Shown here: positions 22,401 to 35,189 of the stretch, piece after piece | Layout: every line of letters begins with the position of its first letter | Numbering within the stretch: the first letter of the stretch is position 1 | Source of the DNA: Neckera pumila | Taxonomy: Eukaryota > Streptophyta > Bryopsida > Hypnales > Neckeraceae | Direction of reading: 5' to 3' | Length of the DNA stretch: 64,000 nt | NCBI GenBank assembly: GCA_963969595.1 | Contig: OZ018416.1 | Span: forward strand, 4,046,065-4,110,064 | Notes under the pieces: model-generated | What the model was told of the DNA's origin: nothing | Database searches by the model: none | What the model saw: the letters and a program-made list of their open reading frames with translations, nothing else | Made by a program: the position numbers and the translations under genes

Positions 22401-25339
22401 ACAGAAATCCATCCAAAACATCGCCCACCACCAGAAGGGAAGGTATCAAGAACACTTGTCATACAATCACTTATAACAATAGCAGTTAGGTAAGTGAGTA
22501 CCGATGTAATGTTTTGCCTCCTTCTTTTGCAAAGACTCAATTTTCATGATCCTTTCTTTCAGCTCATCACTGCACCGCCACATTGACAGCTGCAAAACGC
22601 ATATTGAAGTAAATTCACAAACTCATTCTTTCAGAAACCAACAAGTGTGGTTTGTGAAAAATATCTCAAACATTGAAATCTGCTGAACCCGTTTCTATTT
22701 CTTTCAATAGAGACCAAATTCTTTTGAAATGACAACTATGAGTTGAGCAAGAATTTACGCACCTCAAACATCAGATCTTCAATTTGTGTAAAATAAAGGT
22801 TGGCTGCCATCAGTCTAGCCAATAAGCAGACATCCCTCGTAACCTCTGGCGTCACACGTGGGTTACCTGGTACAAAGCAATAAAATTTCAAAAGTAAGTA
22901 AATCGTCAACCTGCAGAGGCACCTGTAGTGCAAACTAACCAGTGGATCAACTTATAGACAAACTGCAGGACCAGACTAACTCTTTGGACAAACTATTCAA
23001 TCTTGTGACTTTATGTTCATATTCTGAACTCTTGGCTCAAGTTAACCACGAGGTCACACATTAGCACTTGCTAGCACCGATAAAAACAATTTGTAAAAAT
23101 CAACACGATAGTTTCATAGGCTAATTCTAAAAATTTGGCCACTTGAAAAGGTCGAGTCACCAACTTCCTCAGCGATTTACACAAATGCCGTCGTTACTCT
23201 TATTTACTTCTATGCTGTAGATATGATATGATCAAGTGCAACGATGTGCACAATTCTGCTAGTCATACCTTGACCTTTTAAGTAGTATTTTTAGCGTAAC
23301 TGGATCACTCAATCATGACTGGCCGGCGTTCGAGAGACATCACTGACCAAAGGTAAATGGGAAAACTTATCCTCGATGTAGTATCAACGATATGGTCAGA
23401 CTACATGTATCGCTTCTCCTTCCTACATCATAGATATAGGAATAGATTGTAAAACAATACAAAACAGAAGCCGCTATTCTCAAAGATGAGTATAACACAT
23501 GCTAATAGCGCAAAGGAGAATATTCGGATCAGCCAAGGATTACCATCGCGATCACCACCCATCCAAGAAGAAAATTGGATAAGAGAAACATCGTGAGGTA
23601 GACGCTCCTTGACACCAATTCCCTTCAATGCCGTGTCAACACGACGTAAGAATTTGGGAAGACCGTTCCATATGGTTTCATGGAAGTAACTCATGCCCGC
23701 ACGCATCTCATCCTGGGGTGTAGGTTGTAATCGCCTAATTTCATCAGTACGAAAGGCAGCTTGAATCTGTCAAAAACAGTAACGATAAGTAACCTAATCA
23801 GTTAATCAGATCAAATGAGGAGAAATCGGTACATTAACAGATCGGTACAGGTCGATTAGTGCCTCATTCCTACAGACAAGGTTTTGAGAACTGTCAAACT
23901 CAAACAATTAACACACCTCTCGCTGAAGACTTTCGTCCAGCTCCTTCTTCTCGTCGGCTAATATATCTTTCTGGTACATCTCTGATAGACAGCTTCGAAT
24001 TCTGTCAAATTCACCAACCCCGTCAAGGTTAAAGCAAAGATGAAGAAACTACAAGAACTCTGAGAAGGCAGGTAAATAAGATAAGTTCGGCCACCTGTAT
24101 GCCTATAATTCATGACAGTGGACCAGCGAGCATACTAACGACTCTCGTTTAGGAATACAAAATCATTCAGAAGAACGAGAGATTTTGCAGCTGGATATCG
24201 GCCGAATTATCCTTTCAGAACCGCATATCAGCATATCCTCCAGGAGATACCAAAACATGCTTGCACCAAAAGTAAGCTCACGACAAACATCTGGGCAAAA
24301 GAATGAACTTTAAGGACATATAATGTCGCGTACCGAGAATGCTTCTGGAGGAGGGACCGACGGACAGATTGAGTGGGATGCGCTGTCAAGACCAAGTCCA
24401 CAGTCTGGTCCTTCAATGCCTCATAAATCTCCTGAGGAGATTTTTTCATTTGCTTCACCAAACGCTGGAATGTTTCGTCCATATCCGACTCCGTCAAGGC
24501 ACTGTTCTCATCTCCAATGTCACCTTTCTTAGCATTTGACACACGCCGTCTATAAGCAATTTGGACCTCCTCAGCCAAATTTCCAAGATTAAGCATGTGC
24601 GAGAATGAACTAGCCACCACAATATTGTCACCGGGATCTAGTTTATTGAACTGATCAACGAGCAGCTGAAGCTTAGCCACGTCACCACGACCATCATTCT
24701 TAGAGTAAAGGCCGGCCAACTCATACAAATTCTGGACCTGTGAAATGTAAAAAGCGCAAGTCAGAACAAGGAATTCACGCTCTGCGATTCATCAATCCAA
24801 CAAGGATAATCACAAGAGTTTCTCGCGTGCCAAAGGCGTTGTTAACTCAACTGCATTTCCTCCCCTTCAACCATAGCCACTTCCAGCCTAGAACGAAAGA
24901 TCTCCAAGAGCTAAGGCCTCAGATCATTGCATTCCTTACACAGTAACTCTACAAGACTAGTACCACTTAACAAACGAACACCTGAACGTCCTAAAAAGAC
25001 GTCCATAACAGATCTACAAGCACTTTCAAATCACGATCCGCCGGCGCAATTAACAATCGTCTCGAGACTCAATCGAGCACATAAATGCATCTGCTCAGTC
25101 GCTACGGACTCCCCTCCCCAATTTCAACCAATAGAACAATCGGTTTTACAGATCAAGCATGGATATTCCCCCGCAATTACCTTATCCTTGAGTTCGACGC
25201 CGTGAAGATCCTCGAGCACATCGAGGAACCGATCCAGCAGCAGCGCATCGTATTCGATCAGCTTATCGTCCTCCGAAACTCGTTTCGGCACAAGCAGACG
25301 CATCTGGGCGTCAATAGACGCCATCTTTAGTAACATCAT
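19432..25339 (-). CDS. PPC: Phosphoenolpyruvate carboxylase, plant type, 12 exons, 967 aa
   Basis: Makes oxaloacetate from phosphoenolpyruvate and bicarbonate in the cytosol. Exons in coding order: 25339-25181, 24737-24334, 24001-23917, 23766-23544, 22866-22763, 22589-22502, 22343-22189, 21864-21637, 21488-21162, 20991-20548, 20334-19948, 19731-19432. All introns are GT-AG and the sum is 2904 bases with no internal stop, the usual family length. Landmarks: [10 protein letters not shown] near the N-terminus (regulatory Ser8), LTAHPTQS with catalytic His173, [26 protein letters not shown] (about 633-646) and terminal QNTG. Residue 775 in IPWIFAWTQ is Ala, as in non-C4 enzymes (C4 forms carry Ser). 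The phosphorylation motif keeps Lys at -3, but the acidic residue usual before it is Leu. ATG codons at 25339, 25336 and 25324 are possible starts; the first is used because it retains the Lys. The gene looks functional, with a housekeeping anaplerotic role inferred. Confidence 0.97.
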
Positions 25340-27391
25340 CTTGAAAAAGCCTCACAAAACCGTGTCCGCCTTTCAAACGACCACAATCTCCAACCACTTC
25401 CGCCCTCTCAGACTTTTCCCTCTCAACTCCTCCGCACCTTCGCGTTCTAATTCTCACCTCCTCCACACCTCCTCTTTATAATACCAGCAGTCCAGCACTC
25501 TCTCAAACAAACCGCATCAAAATAAAAATCAATAAAAAAAAGCAAAGAAATCCTTCACACACAAGCCAGCCAGCCGCCCTCACACTCCAGAACGGACAAA
25601 CACTCTCCCGCCGACGTTGACAAATTCCGATTCGCTTCTGAATAAACTCTCTCCTCTCCGCATTGGCACCAAATCAAAGAAGCAACCCGCGAGCTCTCTC
25701 CGAAATCAAGAGAATAATAAGAGAAGACGATAATATTGAAAACAACAACCAACAACTCCAATAAAAAAGAAAAATTCTCAAAAGAGACTCACAACAAGCA
25801 GCAAGAAAACAGAGGAGGACTCCTTCTCGCAACGAGACCTCGTTACCAAAGAGGCGGACGTCAGTTTAGTTAACAGAGTGACGAGTTCAGTCCACACACT
25901 CAGCAGCGCGAGAGCACTCCCTCCACTCAATCCGCCTCGCACTCCACTCCAAGTGGCGGGCCAAGGCTGAGGTCGACAAAACGAACTCTGAAGCTACTCT
26001 CGAGTCCAAACCCTCACACAATCTAACTAAACTACAATACTGTTGTTCTCGCAACTCTCGAGACGCCGTTTGTCCCGCAGTTCGCACGGAGTTACCGGAG
26101 ATTATGTCCGACCATCAACAACATGCATCTCAACCTCCTTCTCTCTTTCCCTTGCATCACGCTGCCCTGTGCACTGACTCCTCGAGAATCGCATGAAGGA
26201 ATATGCCTTCGCGTCTTCTGGATACTTCACCCGTGGCGCAGCAGTGGCGCTCCGCCTTTTCGATTTTCAATAATAAGTTAGTTGGTTGTCGTTGTCGTGC
26301 TTCAGTTGAGGACGCAACTTATGAAACCCGGCTGAATTGAACAAAGAATTCTTCTTTATAAGTTGAGCTAATGTGTGAGTCAGTGATGGAGTTCCAGGTG
26401 GTGTTGCTATTTTTGCAGTGGTTTGCTGTAAGCTTAATATTTGATGCATATTTAAGTTGTGTATTATCAGTATTGAAGTGTATGTCTTACTGTAGATTAG
26501 AACTCACTTGCATGTTGAAAAATTTGCATGGTAGGACATTGTTGACTTGGCGTTGGTTTAAAACGACCTGCTGTTTTTAAGGACTAGATGATGCTTTCGA
26601 GCCTCCGGACTCAAGAGCATTATGGGACATAATGCCAAGTCTAGTAGTTCATTATAGATGTTTCTATTTGTATTTTTTTGCAATTCTAAGGATGTAGAAA
26701 GAAGGGCTGAGGTATGAGTTATAATGCTTTTCTAACTATCCAATATTAGAATGGGGACAAATTTGCCTCGATAACCGGACTTGGCATTATGTTACTTGTT
26801 GTTTGTAAGTTAATCCTCCATTGTGACCTATTTTCTCATTTTTAGCTGCGACAATTTATAACTGTGTGCACTTGTATGCCCTGTGTGGTTGCCACAATAT
26901 AATAAAATAAAAATAAAAATAATTTTCTGATTTTTTAATTCATAAAAAACTTCAAAATCCAATATCCTTTTTGCTATGAGTTGGAACACTACAAAACAAA
27001 GTCTGTGCGCCTTTCTTTACAAAGAACTTTCTGACAATACTGTGAACGTGACCATGGGATCTCACCAAAGAGTTCACCGTAACAAACAAAACAAACAACC
27101 TAATTTAAGGTGTAGATTTAAAGGAAGTAAAAAAAATCTTAAAAAAAAAAATTTTAAATGGTTGGGATCTGCCTTGTTTTTTTTTTTGGCATCATAGGTC
27201 TAAATTATACCATTTTAAGATTTAAAAAATTTGGTACTCAAAAGGTAGTCATTTTGGATTGAATTTATTTCATTTTTAAAAAAAATATAGATGAAATGGC
27301 CAAATTTGGATGAAAGTGCAAGCATATAATTAAAAATATATTTTTCATTTAAAAGATGATAAATTCAGAAATGCATTGCTTTACCACAATG
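25340..27391. other. PEPC upstream region and AT-rich spacer
   Basis: 25.34-26.1 kb is the PEPC 5' side and is purine/pyrimidine biased. Beyond 26.2 kb the sequence becomes AT-rich with homopolymer runs and leads into the repeat-filled block. No gene was seen. Confidence 0.5.
25474..25480 (-). promoter_or_regulatory. Possible TATA box for PEPC
   Basis: TATAAAG on the minus strand, 135 bp upstream of the first ATG. The spacing suits a short 5' UTR. The wider upstream stretch to 26.1 kb is low-complexity, rich in AAC/CTC motifs, typical of a plant 5' UTR or promoter. Position and motif only; no proof. Confidence 0.25.
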
Positions 27392-28647
27392 TTAACACCT
27401 AAAGTTCCATGACTATGTTCTCACCGAAAACACTCAAAAACTGCCATTTTTAGTACAAGTACCAAATTTTTGAAAAAAACTTTTTTTGACACATGTAACC
27501 ATAGGATCTTGTAGTATGGTGACTTGAGAACATATGGTAAAAGTTTCAGGAATTTTCACCATGTGGATTGCAAGATATAAGCATTCAAACTCACTAAAAC
27601 CATTTTTTTGGCCTTGCAAAAAACAGGGCAGCAGCACTTCACAAACTCACTTTTTGATGAAAAAATGTCCAAAATGATGGTGCTTCTTTGAATTCTTTTT
27701 TCTAGACAAGTTTTCTACATGCTTGAAAATTTTCACTTCATTTGGAATTGTACAACATATAGGAAAAAAATAGTAAGTAGATAGTAGTAGAGAATGATTC
27801 CAAATACTAAATTGTTAATAATTTAATTATGGAATTGAAAATGCCAATCCCAATTGTTGCAATGTTGTAATAAACAATGTACATCCTAGGATTTTATTTT
27901 TTTCAAAAAATATTGAAAATTGAGTTAGATAAAGGACTTCAAAGTTTATTTAGAGTAGAGAATCCATAACTGCCCGCAAACTTAAAATCAATACCTTAAA
28001 TGAGGCTGTTTGTTTGTTTGTTTGTTTGTTTTGTTTTGTTTTGTTTGTAGCGTGGACAACTTCCTGACCGTGCGTCCCCCGGCCGCGTGCTTGGTACCGT
28101 TGGAAAGCTCTCGCCAAGGAGGGGTGCACCGGCTTGGTTTCGTGGCGTTTGAAGCGGTGGTGCAAAAGTTATTGAATTTCAAAGTATTTATTGATTAAAA
28201 AATTAGAAAATTACTTTTACTTTGATTTTGGTGGCGTTCTTGGTACTGGGAGTGGAACCGGGAGTAGAACCGGGAGTAGATGAAAATTGGGCCAACGGCA
28301 CAGGGTCACACTAGTCTTCATAACTTTTGACTCATTGATCAAAATGGGATGATTCAAAGCTTTTTACCTGTATAGAACTCTAGAAAATCAATTTCAAATT
28401 TTTGTTTTTGAAAAAAGTGATTTTTTCTGATCTGCCCAGACTTCCCAGTTACGAAAAAAAATAACATATTAGGCCATAACTTTTGACTTGTATTTCCAAA
28501 TGTCATGAAATTTGGTGCATATGAAAGATATTCCTTGCCCCCACCTTCTATTAAAATTTCAGCCAAAAATATAGAAATCTCTAGTCGTACATATTTGCCC
28601 AAAAATCTATATAGCCAAAAAACACATGTTGGTTCTTTAGGGGTTAA
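27392..28647 (-). mobile_element. TTAA element copy 1 (piggyBac-type MITE) carrying an internal insertion
   Basis: Begins TTAACACCTAAAGTTCC and ends GTTCTTTAGGGGTTAA. Relative to copies 2 and 3 it is in reverse orientation. It is 1256 bp instead of about 935 because about 320 bp (roughly 27985-28312) interrupts it. That insert holds a (TTTG)n tract and a GC-richer segment, and the element's own sequence resumes at CTTCATAACTTTTGACTC. Non-coding. Confidence 0.85.
28007..28047 (+). repeat. (TTTG)n / (TTTTG)n microsatellite
   Basis: Tetranucleotide TTTG repeats merging into TTTTG repeats at the left side of the insertion inside TTAA element copy 1. Confidence 0.85.
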
Positions 28648-31600
28648 CAATCACCATCTTGGCACTTCCTTCAAAAATGAAAAAAAAGGGGTGGTTGAAT
28701 TATGTTGAAGAGGGACCAAAAGGTTTGCATTGTGAAAAGTCTTGAAGATGATATTACACATTGTCATCCCCCTAATCATTTCAAGCTATGCAAGTGAGCA
28801 AATTTGAAGGGCATTGATGTTGGCATTGTCAAAATTGTGATGCATTTCCAATACATATTGTACATACTATGATTTAGTTCCATCTTAAACATAGAAAGTA
28901 ACGGAAAGTAATAGATTTTTGCATTCTTTATATAGAAACCTATCATCTTTTTGTTTTTAACCCTTTGGGACTTGGTATTCAAATTTCAAACTATGGGTGA
29001 ATCCAAACACATTCCAAGCACACAAAAATACGTTTATTCATCCATCAATTTTATTGAGGATACTTGTACTAATTCTTAAACTTCTATAAAATATATATTT
29101 GGAAGACTTTACTTTTCAAATATTCTATAATTTAAAAGATACAAGTAGGATACTCATTTTTCAACACTTTAGTGTCAAAATTGTTATTGGAAAAGATAAG
29201 GTAAAAAAAAAGATAATCAAAAAAAGTGTTGAAAATAACATCCTTGTTTGGTAGCAAACCATTCTCACCCGCAATACCCATCTAAGGTAGGCACCCACTA
29301 TGCCACTGACCCGAAACCACCATCTTTATTCTTTATAACATTGTTAACCAACGCTAAGGGGGGGCCCTTTTGCTCCCCTAGAAAGTGGGAGCCCCCCCCC
29401 CCCCCCCCCCCCCCCCCCCAACGTTGAAAATCACACGATTATTGTTGAATGACAAATATCCAAAGTCTCTAGCCACTCACAATCCTCCCTTACTGTAGCC
29501 ACTATTTCCGCAACCAATGCTTGGCCAGCAGCTTGTACAAACCATGCATAGCATTAACAATAGGCAACTACTCATCTCCTCTAGCTTTTAACCCTCAGAG
29601 GAGGAGGAATTCAACTAAAAGTTTTTAACTGAACTCCCTCAAAGGAGGAGGAAAACATTAGGCCGATTAACAATGTTATGTATATACATCTCCAAAATCA
29701 ATTACACGGATTAGAAGAAATTGTTTTAGAATTAAACTTTGTTCCTTCATAACTTTTGCATGCGGTGTCCAAATGTCACATTCTTTGAGGCATTGGAACC
29801 TCCTTTCACCTGCCATCAAGAAAATATGAAAATTTGACCAGTCTAATAATAGTGAGTAGGCACAGTAGCAAACAGTGTCTGTTTGGGGGTACCCATCTTC
29901 CCTCTGGCATGACGTTATCATGGCTGAGGTTTCCCATCGGCAATCTGAAGCTAAGCTTACCATTATTAGTTGTGGAGTAGCTAGGTTTTCTTCAGATAGG
30001 CAGGGTGACAGATATTTTGCAACAAAAAAGTGTACAAAGTTTCATGGTCCAATCAGCAGTCTCTCCAAAAGTGAAATACTCAATTGGTCGGAAGTATTGT
30101 AATCTATGGGGAGGTCTAGAGCCAGTCAAAGTCCGGGGAGTGCCGAGATCTACGACCAAGCGGAATTTTTGGGAAGATTTCGGAATGACGTAGAGAATTT
30201 TGGGATGAGATACCGGTCCCCCAAAGTGCCGAGTTAGAGTATCTCCTGCGGCCCTCTTGGTTTGACCCTGCCAAATGGGTTTTGGAGGGAAGAGTGGCGA
30301 AATCAAAGTGAGCGGGGTTGGAAAAGCTCCTGCGGACCGGAAGAAGAGGGCCAGCAAATGATGGTGCAGAGCCAATGGGGAAAGCTTGCAGCTTCCCCGA
30401 GGCAACTTTCTCATTAATTTAACCCTTGACTTGCCAAAACACAAAACTCGATGACAAAGAGGGGCCTCAAAGGGTCCTTGTAGAATTGGAAATTCTAGTG
30501 CAGTAGAGACAAAATTGAGAGGCCCCACACCTCTACATCCTCGTCTACAGTGCTGTTGGGGATTGGATTTCCCTTGGCCGCTCAAAACTTCGTTGGCAAG
30601 GGTGTTTGAGCGGGCTGCAGGAGATTTTCTTAGGAAATGGATCCGGAAGGGTAAAAAAGTTTCGGCAATTTGACCGTTTACTTTAATACTTGGGAGTAAT
30701 ACTTAGGATATTTATCGTTTGAATTCTTGTTTTTCCGGTAGGCAACCGAGGGAAGAAAGAGTAAGGTGGAAATTTCAGAGATCTTTGGGGGCATGATTAC
30801 ATGGAATCATTCATTGCAAACTAGATATCCTAACTTGCTTGTGCTTGCTGAATTGGCTCAAGTGCAATGTGTGTCTACTGGGACTTGTGAGATAACATTT
30901 AGTATGTAAAATTTGATCAAAAATTTGTGTTAGAAATAGGCTTGGTAGCAAGAATGTAGAAGCTATGCTTAGGATTGCACTGGAAGGGCCAGTTGAGGAG
31001 TTTGATCATATCATTGATAATACCATCCCTTTGTGGAAGAATGAGAGTAAATATTACTTTTTGTATGCTAACTCCTCAAGTTACTTGTATTACTCGATTT
31101 GACCAAATCCAAGTGATGCTTCTTGTCCGTATGGTACACCTGATAGTGTAAAAGAAGCCAATTGTCTTGACTTGCATGTTTTCCATATTAACCGATCTTC
31201 AAAAAATGTTTGGACCCTCTCTTGGATCTTTGTATTTTTCGAAGGCTACATCCTTGGCCATACGACGGTGGCGACCCCAGGTTTAATTCCTACCAAGTAC
31301 ACTACATTTACAATGTTCATGAATCCCTCAAACGCATAACACACAAAAACATAACCAATTATACATGCAAATGTCTTTAAATATGCCACAGCCGAAAAAT
31401 ACAAAAACAAAATTTTTGCCAAATGACAAAGAAATTGTAGGATTTATATTGGAAAAAAATCACTTTGAGCAAGCTTCCGATTGAAAAAAAACTCTGAACC
31501 TTGTTCAAAAAGATCGTAAATACACCAATTTTCCTACAAAATATTCCAAACTATGCAGCCAATATACGACTTCTCCCGGACATTGGTGTAATATGGAAGT

Positions 31601-31670
31601 AGAGGAAAGTAAGATTTTGGAGTGGTCTCATTTGAAATCCAATTACTTCCAATCAACAGTTGATTTTAAA
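28648..31670. other. Spacer with a C-tract and a GC-richer island, no supported gene
   Basis: AT-rich apart from a run of about 26 C near 29394-29419 and a GC-richer island at 29.86-30.66 kb. On the minus strand a frame without early ATG stays open from about 30710 to 29992 (about 240 codons). I recognise no domain in it, and neither strand shows convincing coding character. Confidence 0.4.
29394..29419 (+). repeat. Poly-C tract (poly-G on the minus strand)
   Basis: About 26 consecutive C, flanked by further C/G-rich bases (GGGGGGGCCC at about 29360). The exact length may be unreliable because such tracts are hard to sequence. Confidence 0.85.
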
Positions 31671-32174
31671 TTAATCCTTAAAGGACGTGGCCACCATGAC
31701 CAAGGTAGTCACCAAAATGCTTGTATTATTGGACCAATATCCTATGTGTAGGTCAGTTTTGTAGATAATTAGTGAAAATTTGAAACATGTCTAAAATTTT
31801 AAAAATTGTGCAACTATTTTTGAAAATTTGAAATATTTCATTGTTGTTAATTATGAATATCCAAAAATTATTCTTGAGAAAATTTAGAAAAAACAACACA
31901 TCTACATATGAATAGGAAAAATCAATCCAAATTAGGAATGTTGCAAAATTAGGAAAAAAAAAGTGCCAAGAGCCAATAAATCCAAATTCAGTTGCCATAT
32001 TGTTCAAATTCTAAAATTAAATTATTTTGGCACCAAGTTGATGAACCTGATCTAAGAATATAGTAGTTGCATTTTTGTTTTTACAATGACTAATAGGAGC
32101 ATTTTTATTTTTTACAGTGAATATTCAAGCCATCCATCATTTAAGTTTGAGCCTCAACGTCCTTTGAGGGTTAA
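31671..32174 (+). mobile_element. Short TTAA family copy S1, enlarged by an internal insertion
   Basis: Starts TTAATCCTTAAAGGACG and ends CGTCCTTTGAGGGTTAA, a near-perfect 17-bp inverted pair. The left part (ATGACCAAGGTAGTCACC) and right part (AGCCATCCATCATTTAAG) match the two ends of the 147-149 bp copies at 32171 and 47466. About 350 bp of unrelated AT-rich DNA separates them. Shares its right TTAA with S2. Confidence 0.75.
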
Positions 32175-32317
32175 TTTGGGAGAACACACCTCCCATGACC
32201 AAGGTAGTCACTAAAATATTCCAAATATTGGACCAATAGGTGCATTCTACCTTTCTACATCTAATAGTGAAGTCATCCATTGGACCACTCTGGTCAGCGG
32301 CATCTTTATAGAGTTAA
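32171..32317 (+). mobile_element. Short TTAA family copy S2 (147 bp)
   Basis: Runs from TTAA (32171-32174) to TTAA (32314-32317) and contains ATGACCAAGGTAGTCACT, GGTGCATTCTACC and AAGTCATCCATTGGAC in the same order as S3 at 47466. The ends are more diverged than in S1 and S3. Directly abuts S1 through one shared TTAA. Confidence 0.7.
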
Positions 32318-34162
32318 TATCTACATAGTCTACATTTTCAACATGTTATATAATGTAACATTCATATTTTTAGTTTAATTTGGATTTTATTTACACATGA
32401 ATATATGTGATGAGGCTCATTGGATGAAAATAGTTATTAAAAATCATACTCAATTTATTAATCCATTAAAAGCATATTCTCACCTAGCGTCTGGTAATAG
32501 CGGTTATAAAATCATTATACCTCTATGCAAATCAGAAAGGTGCAGGTATTTTGGAAATATTTATTCTAAGTTGATTTGGCATTGGTTTAGCATAATTAAG
32601 GTCATCGTAAGTGATTAGTCATTCAAACCCGAGGAGAATTCTTTTACGTTAACTGCAATAATTTTGGTATTGAGTGCTTGTATGTAGCCTAAAAGTAACA
32701 AATTAATTGTACTACCTTAATACCTATCATTGTGACTCCACTAAAAAAAAATTGATTGATTACCAATTAGATGTTGTTGCAAGCGCTTGCAACACTGGCA
32801 GTGTTATGTAGTTGCCCACATCTCCTTATATTATGAAAGACCAATGTTAGTGATCAAGAATCTACAAAATCAAAAAAGTAAAACTTACGTAACAATAGGT
32901 AGCTTGCAATTTTGGAGAACTAGGAACAGTCTCAAATATAGTAAATACTATATCTAACCCTTGTCAACTCTACAGCCACCTAGGTTTGGCGGTTACAAAG
33001 GAACGATGGTCTAAACACGTATCAGAAAAGTCATGTACCATTGTAGCAAAGAATGTTTGCTAAGTCCAAGTGTAAATGTATCTCAAGCATCTCAAGAAAT
33101 TGTCCTACCCTAACTAGTTAGAAGTAAAACATTCTTCAATTCACTCTAAGCCATGAGCAAATAGTAAATAAGGCAGGGTGGATGATTAGCAAAGAAATTT
33201 TCTTGACAATCTTAAGTGTGTGTCAATAAAATTTGATTTTGTAGTTAAAAATTGAGCAAATTGCAACTAAGATTGGGTGATGTCAAACAATGACATTTGA
33301 TATCATCTGTGCAACAAATATTTATAAATTATTCTAATAAGACTTATTAACCGTGTAACACCAATGCAACCCCAAAGTAGCTAATGAATGGTGAAATAGA
33401 CCTTTATCTACTTGAAAAATGGATGATTTTCATCCAAATTTTTTGGTAGAGTCTTTTGCATGTGTATACATCACATGGTGGTGTAAAGCTCTTCATTGAG
33501 GAACTTAAAATTTTTCTGAAGAATTTGATGTTAAATCCACAAATCACAAAAGATGCATTTCTATTGTATTTGGCATTGCTTCTTTTACTTTTGATATGAA
33601 TTTGAGCCTTTAAAATGATTTTTTTGAATTTGAGCACAATTGATGAAATAAATTATATTAATTCTAATTTCTACACCAATTAATTTTTTTTAAATCCCTA
33701 GAATTGTGTATTTTATAGCCATTTGAACTTTGGGCCTATTACCACATTCTATTAAATTTCTAATTATAGAATGATACAGAACTTTGGTTTACACCATAAT
33801 GTAAACTATGATATACACCAGTGAAGAAATTTTTGGATTTTTGGAGCTTATAGTTTTATATTGATATGAATTTTCTTCTTTTTTTCTTCAAAAATTCATA
33901 ATAATTTCAAATTTCGACAACAAGTTTTGAAATTTGAAGGTGTATAGACAAAATCTTATTTAGTCTATGAAAAATTAAAAAATTAAAGCACCATTCATTT
34001 TCAATGGCAAAATGAAGCATCCAAAATAGAAGACTTTGATGTTTAAGCACATGGTCATAAGCTATGGTGCTTAAAAGTTAAGAAATGGTAACTTTGTTGA
34101 TTCAACCTCATTAATAAGCTACATGTCTCAAGTCTAAACTAAAGTGGGCAATGATGCTAGTG
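32318..34162. other. AT-rich spacer, no gene seen
   Basis: Only short frames (32397-32618, 33404-33637) without recognisable motifs. No array or RNA gene was seen. Confidence 0.4.
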
Positions 34163-34482
34163 CATGAGCATAGACATTAGAGGGATTTCGGGGGCCTTGG
34201 AAGACTGTTTCAGGCCCATTCCCCAGTCTGCCCAGATTCAGTGAACGTCAGTACAGGCGTGTTAGATTTATAAAAAATAAATAAAATAAAATAAAATATA
34301 CCAAAATATAATTTTAAGCAAAAAAAATTTATATATATATATACATATTTTTTTCAAAAATGACGTGGCAATTGCTGTGCCACGTCAACTAGCTGCTGCA
34401 GCTGCATTCTCGCTGTTTGAAAACGTAAGGGAACTCGTAGTCTTACAACACCCCAAAATCTCCTCTAATGAATGTGAGCATA
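34163..34482. mobile_element. Inverted-repeat MITE of about 320 bp
   Basis: The left end (CATTAGAGGGATTTCGGGG, about 34174-34192) and right end (CCCCAAAATCTCCTCTAATG, 34451-34470) are imperfect inverted copies. Similarity extends outward to ATGAGCATA / TGAGCAT. The interior has (TA)n and a TGACGTGGCA palindrome. Non-coding; superfamily undetermined. Confidence 0.6.
34361..34387. promoter_or_regulatory. Palindrome with two opposed ACGTGGC (G-box/ABRE-type) cores
   Basis: TGACGTGGCA, a 7-base spacer, then TGCCACGTCA: perfect 10-bp arms. ACGTGGC is the core recognised by plant bZIP factors. It lies inside the inverted-repeat element at 34163-34482, so any regulatory role would travel with the element. 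Sequence motif only. Confidence 0.4.
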
Positions 34483-35189
34483 TGAGACTTGAATTTAGGT
34501 GTAAGTAGATATCCTACAACCATTGAAAGGTGTTTATAACTTGAACACTTATAATTCATATATCTATAACATAGTTACATTATAATCATAAAAGATGTCT
34601 ATAATATACACGCCTATAACAAAAGTGTCTAGACTCCTAAGCTCATAGACTCATGATCCTGAACTCACATAATAGCAACCCTTCTAACATGGTTATCCTC
34701 CAAACCATCACTTTTTGCTATTGCACCTAGTTATTATTATTAGATTGATCAAAGTTTCATATTTTATTGTTGATGGGTGAAAAGAAATTCTAAATGCAAC
34801 AAAAAAAACACAATATTTAGATACCCATGCAAAAGTTAAGAAGGATCCAATTTTTTTTATTTGTAGATGTTCTACAATCATTTCTTCCACGTAGGTACAT
34901 ATTGATTTTGGAGATGTACACAAGGTGATGCTGTTGGTTTTAGGCAAGCCGTGCGATTTGGGATGTATCCACTTTAATCCTTAAAACCTCTGACATCCGT
35001 ATTCTAGACAATGAACGGAGGGCTTGCACGCACTATTTTGTCCAACTAACTTCTCATCCATCCCGATTGTAATATTTGAATGCTGAAAATACAAGCTTCC
35101 TTTATGACCAATTTCATGAAATTATGGTGAATTATATTTTCGTACAAAATATAAGTAAAACCATGACAAAATTCAAAAAACAATTAAGG
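34483..35189. other. AT-rich spacer, no gene seen
   Basis: TTAATCCTTAAAACC at 34974 resembles a TTAA-element end and could be the left edge of the older element that hosts copy 2. The match is short. Confidence 0.35.
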
